From the IMG/VR virus record IMGVR_UViG_3300023181_000025, positions 124,001 through 188,000 of that record: DNA of 64,000 nucleotides; one strand, written 5' to 3'. Positions within the stretch are counted from its first letter, which is position 1. Each line of letters opens with the position of its first letter. Positions 16,640 to 24,658 of this stretch are shown in pieces. The notes beneath the pieces were generated by a model. That model had not been told where the DNA came from, searched no databases, and saw only the letters and a list, made by a program, of their open reading frames with translations. This DNA comes from a virus. The position numbers were made by a program, and so were the translations under genes.

Positions 16640-16850
16640 TACAGTAAACGGTGGCGGGATTTCTTTTGTGGGCTTACTCACAATCCTTTTCATCGCACTT
16701 AAACTAATCGGCATTATTTCATGGCCATGGATTTGGGTTTTGTCCCCGATTTGGATCGGGTTCGCCCTTGGCCTTGCGATTTATCTTCTTATCGGTCTTG
16801 CGGGCATTGTTGTTATTATTTTTGCAGCAATTTTTGGATCTTTTAAATAA
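16632..16850 (+). CDS. TMEM185-like small membrane protein
   Basis: A 72-residue protein with two transmembrane helices (about residues 9-27 and 35-68) separated by an ISWPWIWVLSPIWIG turn. That turn is the signature of the Tmemb_185A-like small proteins common in phages and bacteria. It is an inner-membrane protein of unknown role. Sitting between the TelA-like and VWA genes, it may be the membrane partner of that complex. Confidence 0.75.
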   Translation: MANTVNGGGISFVGLLTILFIALKLIGIISWPWIWVLSPIWIGFALGLAIYLLIGLAGIVVIIFAAIFGSFK

Positions 16851-16875
16851 TCTAACTAACACAAAACAAACAAAT

Positions 16876-17598
16876 ATGAAATTCGATCTACAAAAACAAA
16901 CGGATAAGGCAAAGTTTACTATCGAAAAGAAAGGGATTCCAACTAGCCAGAAGATGGCGGTTGTATTGAATCTTGACGTTTCCGGTTCCGCTCAGGGTCT
17001 ATATACTTCAGGAACGATTCAAGAGCTTTTCGAAAGCATTACACCTCTTGCTCTTAATTTTGATGATAACCAATCTCTTCAAGTCTTTACATTTTCTTCT
17101 GGTAGCAGCAGTGTAAGCGAAATTACTCCTGATGCGAACGCCTCAAATTATGCAGGATACATTAAGAAGAATATTTTGGAAAATCGAAATGTGCCAAAGT
17201 GGGGAGGAACTGAATATGCTCCAGTTCTTAAGGCAAATCTGGAGAATCTTGGATATTACAAGAAGTCGGGCCTTTTTGGAGGAAAGCAACTTCAAGCCAA
17301 AAATGATTCGGGATACCCGTCATTTATTATAACGTTCACAGATGGAGCGAATCAAGACCAATACGAAGTTCGCAGGCTTTTGCGGGAGTATCAAGATAAA
17401 GGGGTGAACGCTTATTTCCTTTATATTGGCGTCGGCCCATCTTCTTATTTTACAAATATTGAAGAGCTTGGCGAGGAATTTTCCAATGTAGGTTTTGTTG
17501 GAGTTTCCAATATCCAAAAGTTTGTTGATTCGGATGATATTTACGATCAGCTTCTACCCGATGAGCTAATTGAGTGGCTTAAAGCGGCTCGCAATTAA
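16876..17598 (+). CDS. VWA-domain protein (TerF/TerY-like)
   Basis: A 240-residue von Willebrand factor A domain. The metal-ion-dependent adhesion site is visible: D34-V-S36-G-S38, a later GGTEYAP near 115 and FTDGANQD near 155. It is of the TerF/TerY type seen in bacterial Ter operons, where VWA proteins bridge TerD-like and effector proteins. It starts after CAAATATG. An upstream in-frame start would overlap the membrane-protein gene. A terminator follows 23 bases after the stop, closing the transcription unit. Confidence 0.85.
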   Translation: MKFDLQKQTDKAKFTIEKKGIPTSQKMAVVLNLDVSGSAQGLYTSGTIQELFESITPLALNFDDNQSLQVFTFSSGSSSVSEITPDANASNYAGYIKKNILENRNVPKWGGTEYAPVLKANLENLGYYKKSGLFGGKQLQAKNDSGYPSFIITFTDGANQDQYEVRRLLREYQDKGVNAYFLYIGVGPSSYFTNIEELGEEFSNVGFVGVSNIQKFVDSDDIYDQLLPDELIEWLKAARN

Positions 17599-17621
17599 CA
17601 ATTATTACATATAATTTCAGA

Positions 17622-17647
17622 AACCCCGGCGAAAGCTGGGGTTTTTT
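17622..17647 (+). terminator. Rho-independent terminator after VWA gene
   Basis: Nine-bp stem AACCCCGGC / GCTGGGGTT (one G-U pair) around a GAAA tetraloop, followed by TTTTTT at 17642-17647. Confidence 0.85.
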
Positions 17648-17650
17648 GTG

Positions 17651-17678
17651 TTGACTAATCAAAGATAATAGGTAGGCT
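17651..17678 (+). promoter_or_regulatory. Sigma70-like promoter
   Basis: TTGACT at 17651-17656, 16 nt spacer, TAGGCT at 17673-17678, 6 bases before the HAD gene ATG. It starts right after the terminator T-run. Confidence 0.55.
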
Positions 17679-17684
17679 ACTGAC

Positions 17685-18335
17685 ATGACAAACGACATTA
17701 ATGGTGTATCGCTAGATTTCTGGCGAACGATCGCAACACCAAATCCAGAATATTCGAAACAAAGAAATTTGTTTCTTTCTAAGATATCTGGGTTCAGTGA
17801 AAGTTATTGTGCGGCGGTTTATAAAAGCATTAAGAAACATTACGATGGCCGCGCCGAGTCCGAAGGAAAAGCCTCTACGCCCCATGAATGCTGCGAGGCG
17901 CTTATGCTTCCTTTAGGGCTTGATGGTGAATGCACTCCGATGGACCTTGAGCATGATTTCATGGAAATGTTTGTGGAGAATCCTCCAACGGTTTTAGACG
18001 AAACCGTTGAACAGATTAACCGCTTGTCCAAACATTATAAACTCAATATTTGTAGTAATACTAATTTTATTTTTAGCTCTATTCTTCGGAAAGAAGTGTT
18101 GGAGCGGCGCGGATTAAAATTTGATTTTGAGTTGTTTTCTGATGAGGTGGGAGTGTCTAAACCTCACAAGACAATTTTTGAACTAGTTAAGCTTAAGCAT
18201 GGACTTAATGGCGATCAGGTCTTGCATGTGGGCGATACAAAGTCTACAGATTTTGATGGAGCTTTGAATGCGGGCCTTAAAGCATTTCTCATTAAAGACG
18301 CAAATGATCTTCCACAACTACTTAAAAAACTTTAA
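17685..18335 (+). CDS. HAD-superfamily hydrolase of the Ter island
   Basis: A 216-residue HAD (subfamily IA) hydrolase. The nucleophile is D11 in LDFWRT; the second Asp of the usual DxDxT is a Trp, as in dehalogenase-like branches. Motif II is SNT near residue 124, then KPHKTIF, and HVGDTKSTDFDGA near 186 supplies the last acidic pair. A helical cap lies at about 20-110. Bacterial Ter neighbourhoods often include a HAD enzyme beside a phosphoribosyltransferase, proposed to make a nucleoside-like metabolite, and both occur here. The substrate is unknown. Confidence 0.8.
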   Translation: MTNDINGVSLDFWRTIATPNPEYSKQRNLFLSKISGFSESYCAAVYKSIKKHYDGRAESEGKASTPHECCEALMLPLGLDGECTPMDLEHDFMEMFVENPPTVLDETVEQINRLSKHYKLNICSNTNFIFSSILRKEVLERRGLKFDFELFSDEVGVSKPHKTIFELVKLKHGLNGDQVLHVGDTKSTDFDGALNAGLKAFLIKDANDLPQLLKKL

Positions 18336-18338
18336 AAT

Positions 18339-18788
18339 ATGAAATTAAAATTTAAAGTATGGGCCAATTTGGCAAATGATGATGGTTGCGTTGGGTTTTT
18401 AGAAAATCGCTCTCCCGTCGCCGAAGGGGTAGATTTTTTCTATGACGCGAGGTGGCGTGGAATTTCTTATTTCATAAATAAAAATACTTTTGAAGTAAGT
18501 CTTTCAATAGGAGTGCAAGATAAAAATGGAATTGATATTTATGAGAACGATATCGTTTCTGTTATATATCCCGAGAATAGATTTATTGTAAAATATGGGA
18601 TTGTAAAAAGAGATATAGTGGGATTTGATGGTGAAATTCACCCAATCGAAATAAGAGGGTTTTATTTTGAAAATATTTCTACCAAAAACCCGCATTTTTC
18701 TATAACAAATAATTTTTTTGGGGAGAATGACCTAAAAAGGACTGAAATAATTGGAAACGTGTTTGAAAATCCAGAACTATTAGTTTGA
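18339..18788 (+). CDS. YopX-family protein (copy 2)
   Basis: A 149-residue YopX-like protein (KFKVWAN start, IGVQDKNGIDIYENDIVSV centre, TEIIGNVFENPEL end). It shares the layout of the copy at 11899 with low identity. It lies 3 bases after the HAD gene and overlaps the promoter of the next gene with its stop codon. Function is unknown. Confidence 0.8.
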   Translation: MKLKFKVWANLANDDGCVGFLENRSPVAEGVDFFYDARWRGISYFINKNTFEVSLSIGVQDKNGIDIYENDIVSVIYPENRFIVKYGIVKRDIVGFDGEIHPIEIRGFYFENISTKNPHFSITNNFFGENDLKRTEIIGNVFENPELLV

Positions 18789-18812
18789 CAAATCGAGAAA
18801 AACCATTAAATT
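18785..18812 (+). promoter_or_regulatory. Sigma70-like promoter overlapping a stop codon
   Basis: TTGACA at 18785-18790 contains the TGA stop of the YopX gene; 16 nt spacer, TAAATT at 18807-18812, 6 bases before the ATG. Confidence 0.6.
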
Positions 18813-18818
18813 AGAAGC

Positions 18819-19640
18819 ATGAAATCAAAACACATCCAATTTGCGGCGCACCGATTTTCCGACCTTCGCAAAGCAACATTCCCCGTAAACGACTATTCGC
18901 GCCTTAAGTTTGGCTGCGATACAGCGGCTCGCAAATTTGGCTATGAACTCGCTGATAAATTTGCGCAAAATCATTTACAAGATATTATTTCAGATCAAAT
19001 TGTAGTTATTCCAGCGCCATACAATTATGTAAAAAATGCTTCCACGATCCTGACGCACCACTTTCTGAATAGACTTAATTCTATCTCAGTCGCAAATGGG
19101 GGCAAGCATGTAGATTATTCGGTTGTAAACCGAAAGACGACATACATTGAGGACTACGCGGCCCTTAGTCAAGAACAGCGAAAGGGCATGATCGACAACG
19201 ATGCTTTTTATATTAATAAGGACTTTTTCAAAGGAAAGACTTTGGTTTGGGTTGATGATGTAATCATAACCGGAACTCACGAAGACAAGGTTAAGGAAGT
19301 TCTCGCGGCACAAGGTCTTAAAAACAAATGTTTCTTTGTTTATTTGACTAAATATAACGGAACCGACGCGGCAATTGAATCACGTCTTAATCTTTGCTAT
19401 GTGAAGAAATTGGAAAACTTTTCTAAAATCTTGCGCAAACAAGAAAACCATGTGACGGTTCGGACTCTAAAGTATATTCTTACAGAGACCGAAGAAAACG
19501 CCAAATTTTTGCTCAAGGGCCTTAACCGAAAGAAGATTTCTGAAATTTACCATGGATGCCTTGGAAAGGGATACTATAAAGTGGCGAATTACGAAAAGAA
19601 TTTCAAAATTATTTCAGATTTAATGACTGAAAAAGCTTGA
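18819..19640 (+). CDS. Phosphoribosyltransferase of Ter-linked type
   Basis: A 273-residue type I phosphoribosyltransferase-like protein. The PRPP loop is LVWVDDVIITGTHED at about residues 142-156 (two Asp, then TGT), preceded by a VVIPAPYNY strand near 62. This fits the PRTase group found beside terC/terD genes in bacteria. It would move phosphoribose onto a base-like acceptor in a small-molecule pathway with the HAD enzyme just upstream. No partner domain (TRSP) is fused. A helical C-terminal region from about 200 is unassigned. It has its own promoter. Confidence 0.75.
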   Translation: MKSKHIQFAAHRFSDLRKATFPVNDYSRLKFGCDTAARKFGYELADKFAQNHLQDIISDQIVVIPAPYNYVKNASTILTHHFLNRLNSISVANGGKHVDYSVVNRKTTYIEDYAALSQEQRKGMIDNDAFYINKDFFKGKTLVWVDDVIITGTHEDKVKEVLAAQGLKNKCFFVYLTKYNGTDAAIESRLNLCYVKKLENFSKILRKQENHVTVRTLKYILTETEENAKFLLKGLNRKKISEIYHGCLGKGYYKVANYEKNFKIISDLMTEKA

Positions 19641-19664
19641 CCTTTCCGAAAAATAAGGTAAGTT
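19637..19664 (+). promoter_or_regulatory. Sigma70-like promoter overlapping a stop codon
   Basis: TTGACC at 19637-19642 includes the PRTase TGA stop; 16 nt spacer, TAAGTT at 19659-19664, 6 bases before the ATG at 19671. Confidence 0.6.
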
Positions 19665-19670
19665 GAATTT

Positions 19671-20756
19671 ATGTTTGATTCGGGAAATTATAAATTTGTA
19701 GTGGCCATTACTGGCGGAGGTAGTGAATTTATTTCTGATAGGCTTGTTGAGGGCGGGGCATCTAGCTATTTGCTGGAGGCGACAATTCCGTATTCTCAAG
19801 AGTCTTTGAAAGAATATGTAAATGGTGTGAGGGAAAAGTTCTGTAGTGATTCTACGGCTCGACAGATGGCCATGGCCGCTCATTTGAGAGGCATTAAACT
19901 TGGTTACGCCAATACCATTGGTATTGGAGCGTCAAGCTCTCTAACAAAGCCTGACGGCGAAAGAGAGGGTCGCGACCACAGGGCCTTTGTTTCTGTTTGT
20001 TTCCACCCTTATATTTTCTCTGTTTCTCTTGATTTAAACAAATTAGAAATTGATGGCCGAGAACAGCAGGAAAGGTATGTTGCAGAAAGTATTTACGCCT
20101 TATCGTCAGATTTAGTGATGTGGCTTGATCAAAAAAACGATCTTTTTCTAAAGAAACTTCGCGAAAGATGGGAAAGTGAAAACGGCACAATTTTTAATAG
20201 TCACAACAAAGAGTTAGCGGAGTTTATTGTTTCTGACAAGGGTTTGCTATTTTTTGAAAAATATAAGCCAACTGGTCAAGTTTGCGTTTATTCAGGAAGC
20301 TTTAATCCATATCATGAGGGGCACCAATACATTTTTGACAAAACTCAAGAATTGTTTGGAAAAGAAAACGTTTACTTAGAGCTAGCAATTGTTAATCATG
20401 AAAAGGGCGCGCTCGACACCATCGAAATAGCAAAACGAATTCAAAAGTTCTCCGAAGTTAATTTTGTGTTATGCAAATTTGGAATGTTTGTTCATAAGGC
20501 AATGGAGCTTAATAAAATTTTCGAACTTCCCCCTATTTTCCCCATGGGATATGATACCTTCAAGCGTATAGAAAAATGGACTCAGCCTAATGAATTTCTC
20601 GTTTTCCCTCGAAATGGAGAAAGGATAAACAGTTATGAAGAAAACCTTGTTTATGTTCACCCCTACAGCTATAAACTAGGCGAAGGAATTAATATAAGTA
20701 GTTCAGAAATTAGAGCAAACAATGAAAACAACCAAATTCCAAACAAAATATACTGA
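19671..20756 (+). CDS. CinA-like / NMN adenylyltransferase-like fusion
   Basis: A 361-residue two-domain protein. Residues 1-160 resemble the CinA C-terminal (NMN deamidase) fold: TGGGSEF at 14-20, a YSQESLKEYV segment, STARQMAMAA and IGIGASSSLTKPDG. Residues 203-350 form a nucleotidyltransferase of the NMNAT/NadD class with SGSFNPYHEGH at 208-218 and ISSSEIR at 342-348. The second domain would join a mononucleotide to AMP to make NAD+ or a related dinucleotide. The first may hydrolyse or sense pyridine mononucleotides. NAMPT lies 2 kb downstream, and together they could rebuild NAD+. The CinA assignment is weaker than the transferase one. Confidence 0.75.
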   Translation: MFDSGNYKFVVAITGGGSEFISDRLVEGGASSYLLEATIPYSQESLKEYVNGVREKFCSDSTARQMAMAAHLRGIKLGYANTIGIGASSSLTKPDGEREGRDHRAFVSVCFHPYIFSVSLDLNKLEIDGREQQERYVAESIYALSSDLVMWLDQKNDLFLKKLRERWESENGTIFNSHNKELAEFIVSDKGLLFFEKYKPTGQVCVYSGSFNPYHEGHQYIFDKTQELFGKENVYLELAIVNHEKGALDTIEIAKRIQKFSEVNFVLCKFGMFVHKAMELNKIFELPPIFPMGYDTFKRIEKWTQPNEFLVFPRNGERINSYEENLVYVHPYSYKLGEGINISSSEIRANNENNQIPNKIY

Positions 20757-20958
20757 AGGGTTTTCTATCTTGCTTCCTACGGATTTTGAAGTTTTCAAAA
20801 TGTCTCCTGAAAAGCGTGATGAATGGGCTATTAAATTTCTAAAACTTAATAAAATTAAAAAGAAAGATGAAGTCTTCGTAAGATTTTGTGACTTTGACGC
20901 CAACGGAAAGCCCACCAAGATGAGGATAGATTCTTTTAATTATAAAAGTTTAGCATAA
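20722..20958 (+). CDS. Hypothetical protein
   Basis: A 78-residue charged protein with no recognised family (LLPTDFEVFKMSPEKRDEWA). The ATG lies inside the end of the fusion gene, giving a 35-base overlap, longer than usual here. The reading frame and packing to the next gene (2 bases) still favour a real gene. Confidence 0.55.
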   Translation: MKTTKFQTKYTEGFSILLPTDFEVFKMSPEKRDEWAIKFLKLNKIKKKDEVFVRFCDFDANGKPTKMRIDSFNYKSLA

Positions 20959-20960
20959 AT

Positions 20961-21386
20961 ATGAAAGTTAAAATTAAAAAAATTGCGCCAGTCGCGGAAG
21001 AAGAGATTATCGGGATTTTAATAGGAGAGGTCGAGGCGGGGAGTGCCTTTTGGGTTCTGAGAGACGATACAAAAGGAACGTTTACTAGCTCTAGAGTTGC
21101 GGAGGTTAGAACTGATTTATCAGGGGATATCATAGCTGCAACTAAAAATTCTACATATTCGATAAAAAAAATTGGGGAGGTTCCGGGTCAAGCAAATAAT
21201 TATATTAAGGCTTTGGAGATTCAAAAGAAATATAATATTGAATTTCGCCAAGTAGGGGACTATCTTCGTATGGAGAAAAACAAAGAAAGGGGTAAACCGT
21301 TATGCTCCAAATGTGGCGGAACAGGGAATGAACTTTCTGGCATGTATAAGGAATGTGACAAATGTAACGGGGAAGGATACGTATGA
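20961..21386 (+). CDS. Protein with DnaJ-type zinc motif
   Basis: A 141-residue protein. The N-terminal 70 residues form a small strand-rich domain with FTSSRVAEV and KNSTYSI, shared with the gene at 21607. The last 35 residues carry two CxxCxGxG-like repeats (CSKCGGTG and CDKCNGEG), as in DnaJ zinc fingers. It probably binds zinc and perhaps unfolded protein or nucleic acid. It overlaps the next gene by ATGA. Confidence 0.65.
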   Translation: MKVKIKKIAPVAEEEIIGILIGEVEAGSAFWVLRDDTKGTFTSSRVAEVRTDLSGDIIAATKNSTYSIKKIGEVPGQANNYIKALEIQKKYNIEFRQVGDYLRMEKNKERGKPLCSKCGGTGNELSGMYKECDKCNGEGYV

Positions 21387-21610
21387 AATATTATGAGATT
21401 ATAAGCCATTATTTACCCAATGAAGTGGTGGGTGTTTGCACAAGCGATGGAATGAAAGACGTTTTTAATGAAGAAAACGGAACCATTATTCTTGGGCAAA
21501 TTACAAAAAAACAATTTGAAAAATTTTGTGATGATAATGAGTGGTCTGAGCCAATTTCTAAAAAAAGATTTAAAGGAAAAATGGTTTTCCAATTAGAACA
21601 AATTCAATGA
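21383..21610 (+). CDS. Hypothetical protein
   Basis: A 75-residue alpha/beta protein (YYEIISHYLPNEVVGVCT), unrecognised. ATGA overlaps on both sides make translation likely. Confidence 0.6.
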   Translation: MKYYEIISHYLPNEVVGVCTSDGMKDVFNEENGTIILGQITKKQFEKFCDDNEWSEPISKKRFKGKMVFQLEQIQ

Positions 21611-21906
21611 ACGTAAAAATAACTAAACTTGCCGCCGCCCCTACTGCGGAATTTAAATCTGGAGAATGGAAGGATTGGATTGAGGGATATGGCTGCGTAG
21701 GCAAAAGTCTTCCTGTTGAATACACTCTCAAGGGGACAACAGAAGAATTTACGTTGGGAGAGCCAATGTGGGTGAAAAGAACCGAGCGTAATGGGGTCGC
21801 GGCAGTTGGATTATTTGTTAGTTCAAATATTTTGGAAATTGCGAAATCTAAAAAAAACCAATACATTAGGACACAAAATTCTATTTACATGGTAGAAGAA
21901 TATTAA
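21607..21906 (+). CDS. Hypothetical TSxV/NSxY protein
   Basis: A 99-residue protein with the same C-terminal pattern as the N-terminal domain of the gene at 20961: a tryptophan strand (MWVKRTER), then FVSSNILEI and a closing TQNSIYMVEE. This small strand-rich module recurs in phage proteins without a known function. It is linked to its upstream neighbour by ATGA. Confidence 0.65.
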   Translation: MNVKITKLAAAPTAEFKSGEWKDWIEGYGCVGKSLPVEYTLKGTTEEFTLGEPMWVKRTERNGVAAVGLFVSSNILEIAKSKKNQYIRTQNSIYMVEEY

Positions 21907-21919
21907 AATAAAAATTATT

Positions 21920-22141
21920 ATGGACCTTAAAGAAAAATTAAAAAACTTAGTTATAGAAATGGAGAAACCTATCTTTAACAAAATTCGAGTAGCTTCGCTT
22001 ACAACTGATTTGGCGGCAGATCTTGAAGAAGAAGAGACACAGGTTCCCGGAGACGTATTAGATGTGTTGGACAATCAAGTCAGAAAGACGGCTTTAATGG
22101 GATTCCTCGCACTTATTGCACAAACCCTTCAAGAACAATAA
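21920..22141 (+). CDS. Hypothetical helical protein
   Basis: A 73-residue protein, acidic in the middle (ADLEEEETQVPGDVLD), with a helical C-terminus. Unrecognised. It starts 13 bases after the previous gene in an AT-rich context. Confidence 0.55.
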   Translation: MDLKEKLKNLVIEMEKPIFNKIRVASLTTDLAADLEEEETQVPGDVLDVLDNQVRKTALMGFLALIAQTLQEQ

Positions 22142-22146
22142 TTAGT

Positions 22147-22584
22147 ATGAATATCGAACAAGACTTAAAAAATGCAATGAAATCAAAAGACGTTGCGAAA
22201 CTCCCGACTCTTCGGGCGCTTAAGGCGGCCCTGGAAGCAGCGGCAACAAAAGGAAAAACTCGTGTTGAGTTGAGTGATTTGGAAAAGGTCGCGGTAATTC
22301 GCGCCCTTGTAAAACAACGCGAAGACTCTATCGAGGCTTTCCAAAAGGCTGGCTATCCTCATCGCGCCGAAGATGAAAGGGCGGAAAAAGAACTATTGGA
22401 AACTTATTTGCCCGCGCCCTTATCCGACGAAGATCTCAATAATCTTATTGACAAGGCAATCCAAGAAGTTCAGGCTGTGTCCAAGAAAGAAATGGGGAAA
22501 GCTATCAAGAGAGCGGTCGAATTGGCTGAGGGGCGGGTAGCCAGCAATATTATTTCTCAGAAAATTCAAAACAAACTACAATAA
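22147..22584 (+). CDS. GatB/YqeY-domain protein
   Basis: A 145-residue YqeY-like protein: LRALKAALEAAATKGK near the start, then VIRALVKQREDSIEAF and AEKELLETYLPAPLS, ending AVELAEGRVASNIIS. This order and length match free-standing YqeY proteins, which share the tRNA-binding tail domain of GatB amidotransferase subunits. Its role in a phage is unclear; tRNA binding is a reasonable guess. It precedes the NAMPT gene by 59 bases. Confidence 0.85.
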   Translation: MNIEQDLKNAMKSKDVAKLPTLRALKAALEAAATKGKTRVELSDLEKVAVIRALVKQREDSIEAFQKAGYPHRAEDERAEKELLETYLPAPLSDEDLNNLIDKAIQEVQAVSKKEMGKAIKRAVELAEGRVASNIISQKIQNKLQ

Positions 22585-22643
22585 ATTTATTGGGTTTATC
22601 CAATATAATTACGCGAAAATATACAGAAGAATCAAAAAGAAAA

Positions 22644-24053
22644 ATGAAACCAGATAAATATAAAATTATTTCCCAAACCGACAGTTATAAGGTTTCTCAA
22701 TGGAAAGTTTACCCAGACAATATGACAAAAATGTTTTCTTATCTGGAGAGCCGGGGAGGAACTTCGGAAGAAATCACATTTTTTGGTCTTCAATACTTAC
22801 TAAAAGAATATATGGTCGGTCCGGTAATTACGCGGGACGCCATTAATACAATGGAGGTTTTCTTTAAAGGTCATTTTGGAAGAGATGATGTCTTTAATAA
22901 AGAGGGCTGGGAATATATTTTGAAGGAGCATAGTGGGTATCTGCCCATCTCTATTAAAGCGGTCCCGGAAGGAACAACCGTTCCGGTCAAAAATATTCTT
23001 TTGGCGGTAGAAAACACGGACCCTAAATGTGCATGGCTTGTAAATTATTTGGAAACGCTTATCCTTAAAGTTTGGTATCCAATCTCTATTGCTACTCGGT
23101 GTAGAAAAATTCGAAAAGCAATTCTAAAGCATTTGGAAATTAGTGGGTCGCCAGAAACTATTGATTTTAAATTGGTTGATTTTGGTTATCGTGGAGTTAC
23201 TACAGAAGAACAGGCTGGAATTGGCGGATTGGCCGTTTTGACATCCTTTATGGCCACGGATAATTTGGCTGGTATTATTATGGGGATGGAATATTACGGG
23301 ACACAAATGTGCGGTTTCTCTATTCCGGCTACAGAGCACAGTGTGATGGTGGCAAAGGGTCGCGAAGGGGAGCTTGAACAATGCAAACGATTTCTGGACA
23401 AATATCCTAATGGATTAATCGCTTGTGTCTCGGATACTTATAATATTTTTGAATGTTGTAAAAATATCTGGGGTGGCGAACTAAAGGATACTATTGAAAA
23501 TCGGAACGGAACTTTAGTTGTTCGTCCTGATAGCGGTGATTTTTTTGTTGTAGTTCCAAAAATCCTAGATATTTTGGCGGAGAAATTTGGATTCTTCATC
23601 AATTCCAAAGGGTATAAAGTTCTTAGCGATAAAGTAAAGATTATTCAAGGTGACGGAATGGACCCAGAAACAATTGATTTGCTTTTTGCTAAATTGGTAG
23701 AATTAGGTTGGAGTGCGGACAACCTTACCGTAGGGTCGGGAGGTGGACTTCTTATGGAAAATGTTACTCGGGATACTCATAAATTTGCGATCAAGGCTTC
23801 TTGGGCGGAAATTGATGGTAAAGGGGTTAGTCTCTTTAAAGACCCGATCACGGATAATGGAAAAAGCAGCAAAAAGGGCCGACTTAAACTTGTAAAACAA
23901 CTTGCTTTGGATGGCGGCACACAATACATTACAGTTAATGACGCCCACCCTCTCTTTTATGATATGAAGGATGAGCTTGTAGAAGTCTATCGAAACGGTC
24001 ATTTGTTGGTTGACCAAACATTTGAAGAAATCAAGAATCGGGCTAATCAATGA
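22644..24053 (+). CDS. nadV: Nicotinamide phosphoribosyltransferase (NAMPT)
   Basis: A 469-residue NAMPT (NadV) of full length. It joins nicotinamide and PRPP to give NMN, the first step of NAD+ salvage. Conserved segments are all visible: TDSYKVSQ at 12-19, DFGYRG at 179-184, the catalytic-His segment ATEHSV around H242, RPDSGD at 294-299, QGDGMD at 335-340, GSGGG at 364-368 and TRD at 375-377. The start is the ATG at 22644; a TTG 54 bases upstream is less likely. With the NMNAT-like fusion at 19671 the phage could rebuild NAD+ from nicotinamide, as in the NARP2 anti-immunity pathway. It overlaps the next gene by ATGA. Confidence 0.95.
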   Translation: MKPDKYKIISQTDSYKVSQWKVYPDNMTKMFSYLESRGGTSEEITFFGLQYLLKEYMVGPVITRDAINTMEVFFKGHFGRDDVFNKEGWEYILKEHSGYLPISIKAVPEGTTVPVKNILLAVENTDPKCAWLVNYLETLILKVWYPISIATRCRKIRKAILKHLEISGSPETIDFKLVDFGYRGVTTEEQAGIGGLAVLTSFMATDNLAGIIMGMEYYGTQMCGFSIPATEHSVMVAKGREGELEQCKRFLDKYPNGLIACVSDTYNIFECCKNIWGGELKDTIENRNGTLVVRPDSGDFFVVVPKILDILAEKFGFFINSKGYKVLSDKVKIIQGDGMDPETIDLLFAKLVELGWSADNLTVGSGGGLLMENVTRDTHKFAIKASWAEIDGKGVSLFKDPITDNGKSSKKGRLKLVKQLALDGGTQYITVNDAHPLFYDMKDELVEVYRNGHLLVDQTFEEIKNRANQ

Positions 24054-24199
24054 ATCAATACACCAAGACATTCATACTAGCAGTAGTTTTCTCCATATTG
24101 GCGGCAGTGTGCGCGATACTTGCATTTTTTCCTCTAGTCTTTACTTTTATTTTCTTGACAGTTCTTACTTTATTTCTTGGTCCCCTTATGTTTGATTAA
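24050..24199 (+). CDS. Small two-helix membrane peptide
   Basis: A 49-residue very hydrophobic protein (residues 7-46) with a possible turn after AFFPL, so one long or two short membrane helices. It starts by ATGA overlap with the NAMPT stop. Unrecognised. Confidence 0.55.
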   Translation: MNQYTKTFILAVVFSILAAVCAILAFFPLVFTFIFLTVLTLFLGPLMFD

Positions 24200-24213
24200 A
24201 TATAAATATTAAT

Positions 24214-24429
24214 ATGACAGATTTACAAATCCTTGCGGTAAAGAGAATAAGAAGCCTAGCTGAGGGAATGGATATTCCAATGGCATCTATTGGGTATGCC
24301 GCGAAAAATTGGACGGAAGAAATGATTAAGGAGCACGACGAAAAAGCTTCCCCAAAATGGTTAGAGAACGATAAGGCGCAAAGGGAAATCATTGAATGGG
24401 CAATGGCATTATTGAAAGAATTAAAATAA
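24214..24429 (+). CDS. Hypothetical protein
   Basis: A 71-residue helical protein with IGYAAKNWTEEMI and a closing EIIEWAMALLKEL helix. Unrecognised. It starts after TATTAATATG, the standard start context here. Confidence 0.6.
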   Translation: MTDLQILAVKRIRSLAEGMDIPMASIGYAAKNWTEEMIKEHDEKASPKWLENDKAQREIIEWAMALLKELK

Positions 24430-24438
24430 ATTATTTAT

Positions 24439-24657
24439 ATGAAAATTAAGACTATCACAAGCCAACATAGGCGCGATTTTAAAGCAATTCTAGAGTGCGA
24501 GCATTGCGGAAAAGAAGAGAGTCTCAACACTGGATACGATGATGCTAATTATCACCAGAATGTTATTCCTTCCTTTAAATGCCCAAGTTGCGGGAAATCA
24601 GCGCCGGAAGAATATAGGCCACTTACTACTAAATATAAGGAAGGGTTCGTTATTTAA
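24439..24657 (+). CDS. Zinc-ribbon phage protein
   Basis: A 72-residue protein with one clear zinc ribbon, CEHCGK near residue 20 and CPSCGK near 48. The segment before the first pair (QHRRDFKAILE) and NTGYDDANYHQNVIP between the pairs match a common small phage family. It probably binds zinc. Function is unknown. Confidence 0.75.
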   Translation: MKIKTITSQHRRDFKAILECEHCGKEESLNTGYDDANYHQNVIPSFKCPSCGKSAPEEYRPLTTKYKEGFVI

Positions 24658-24658
24658 T

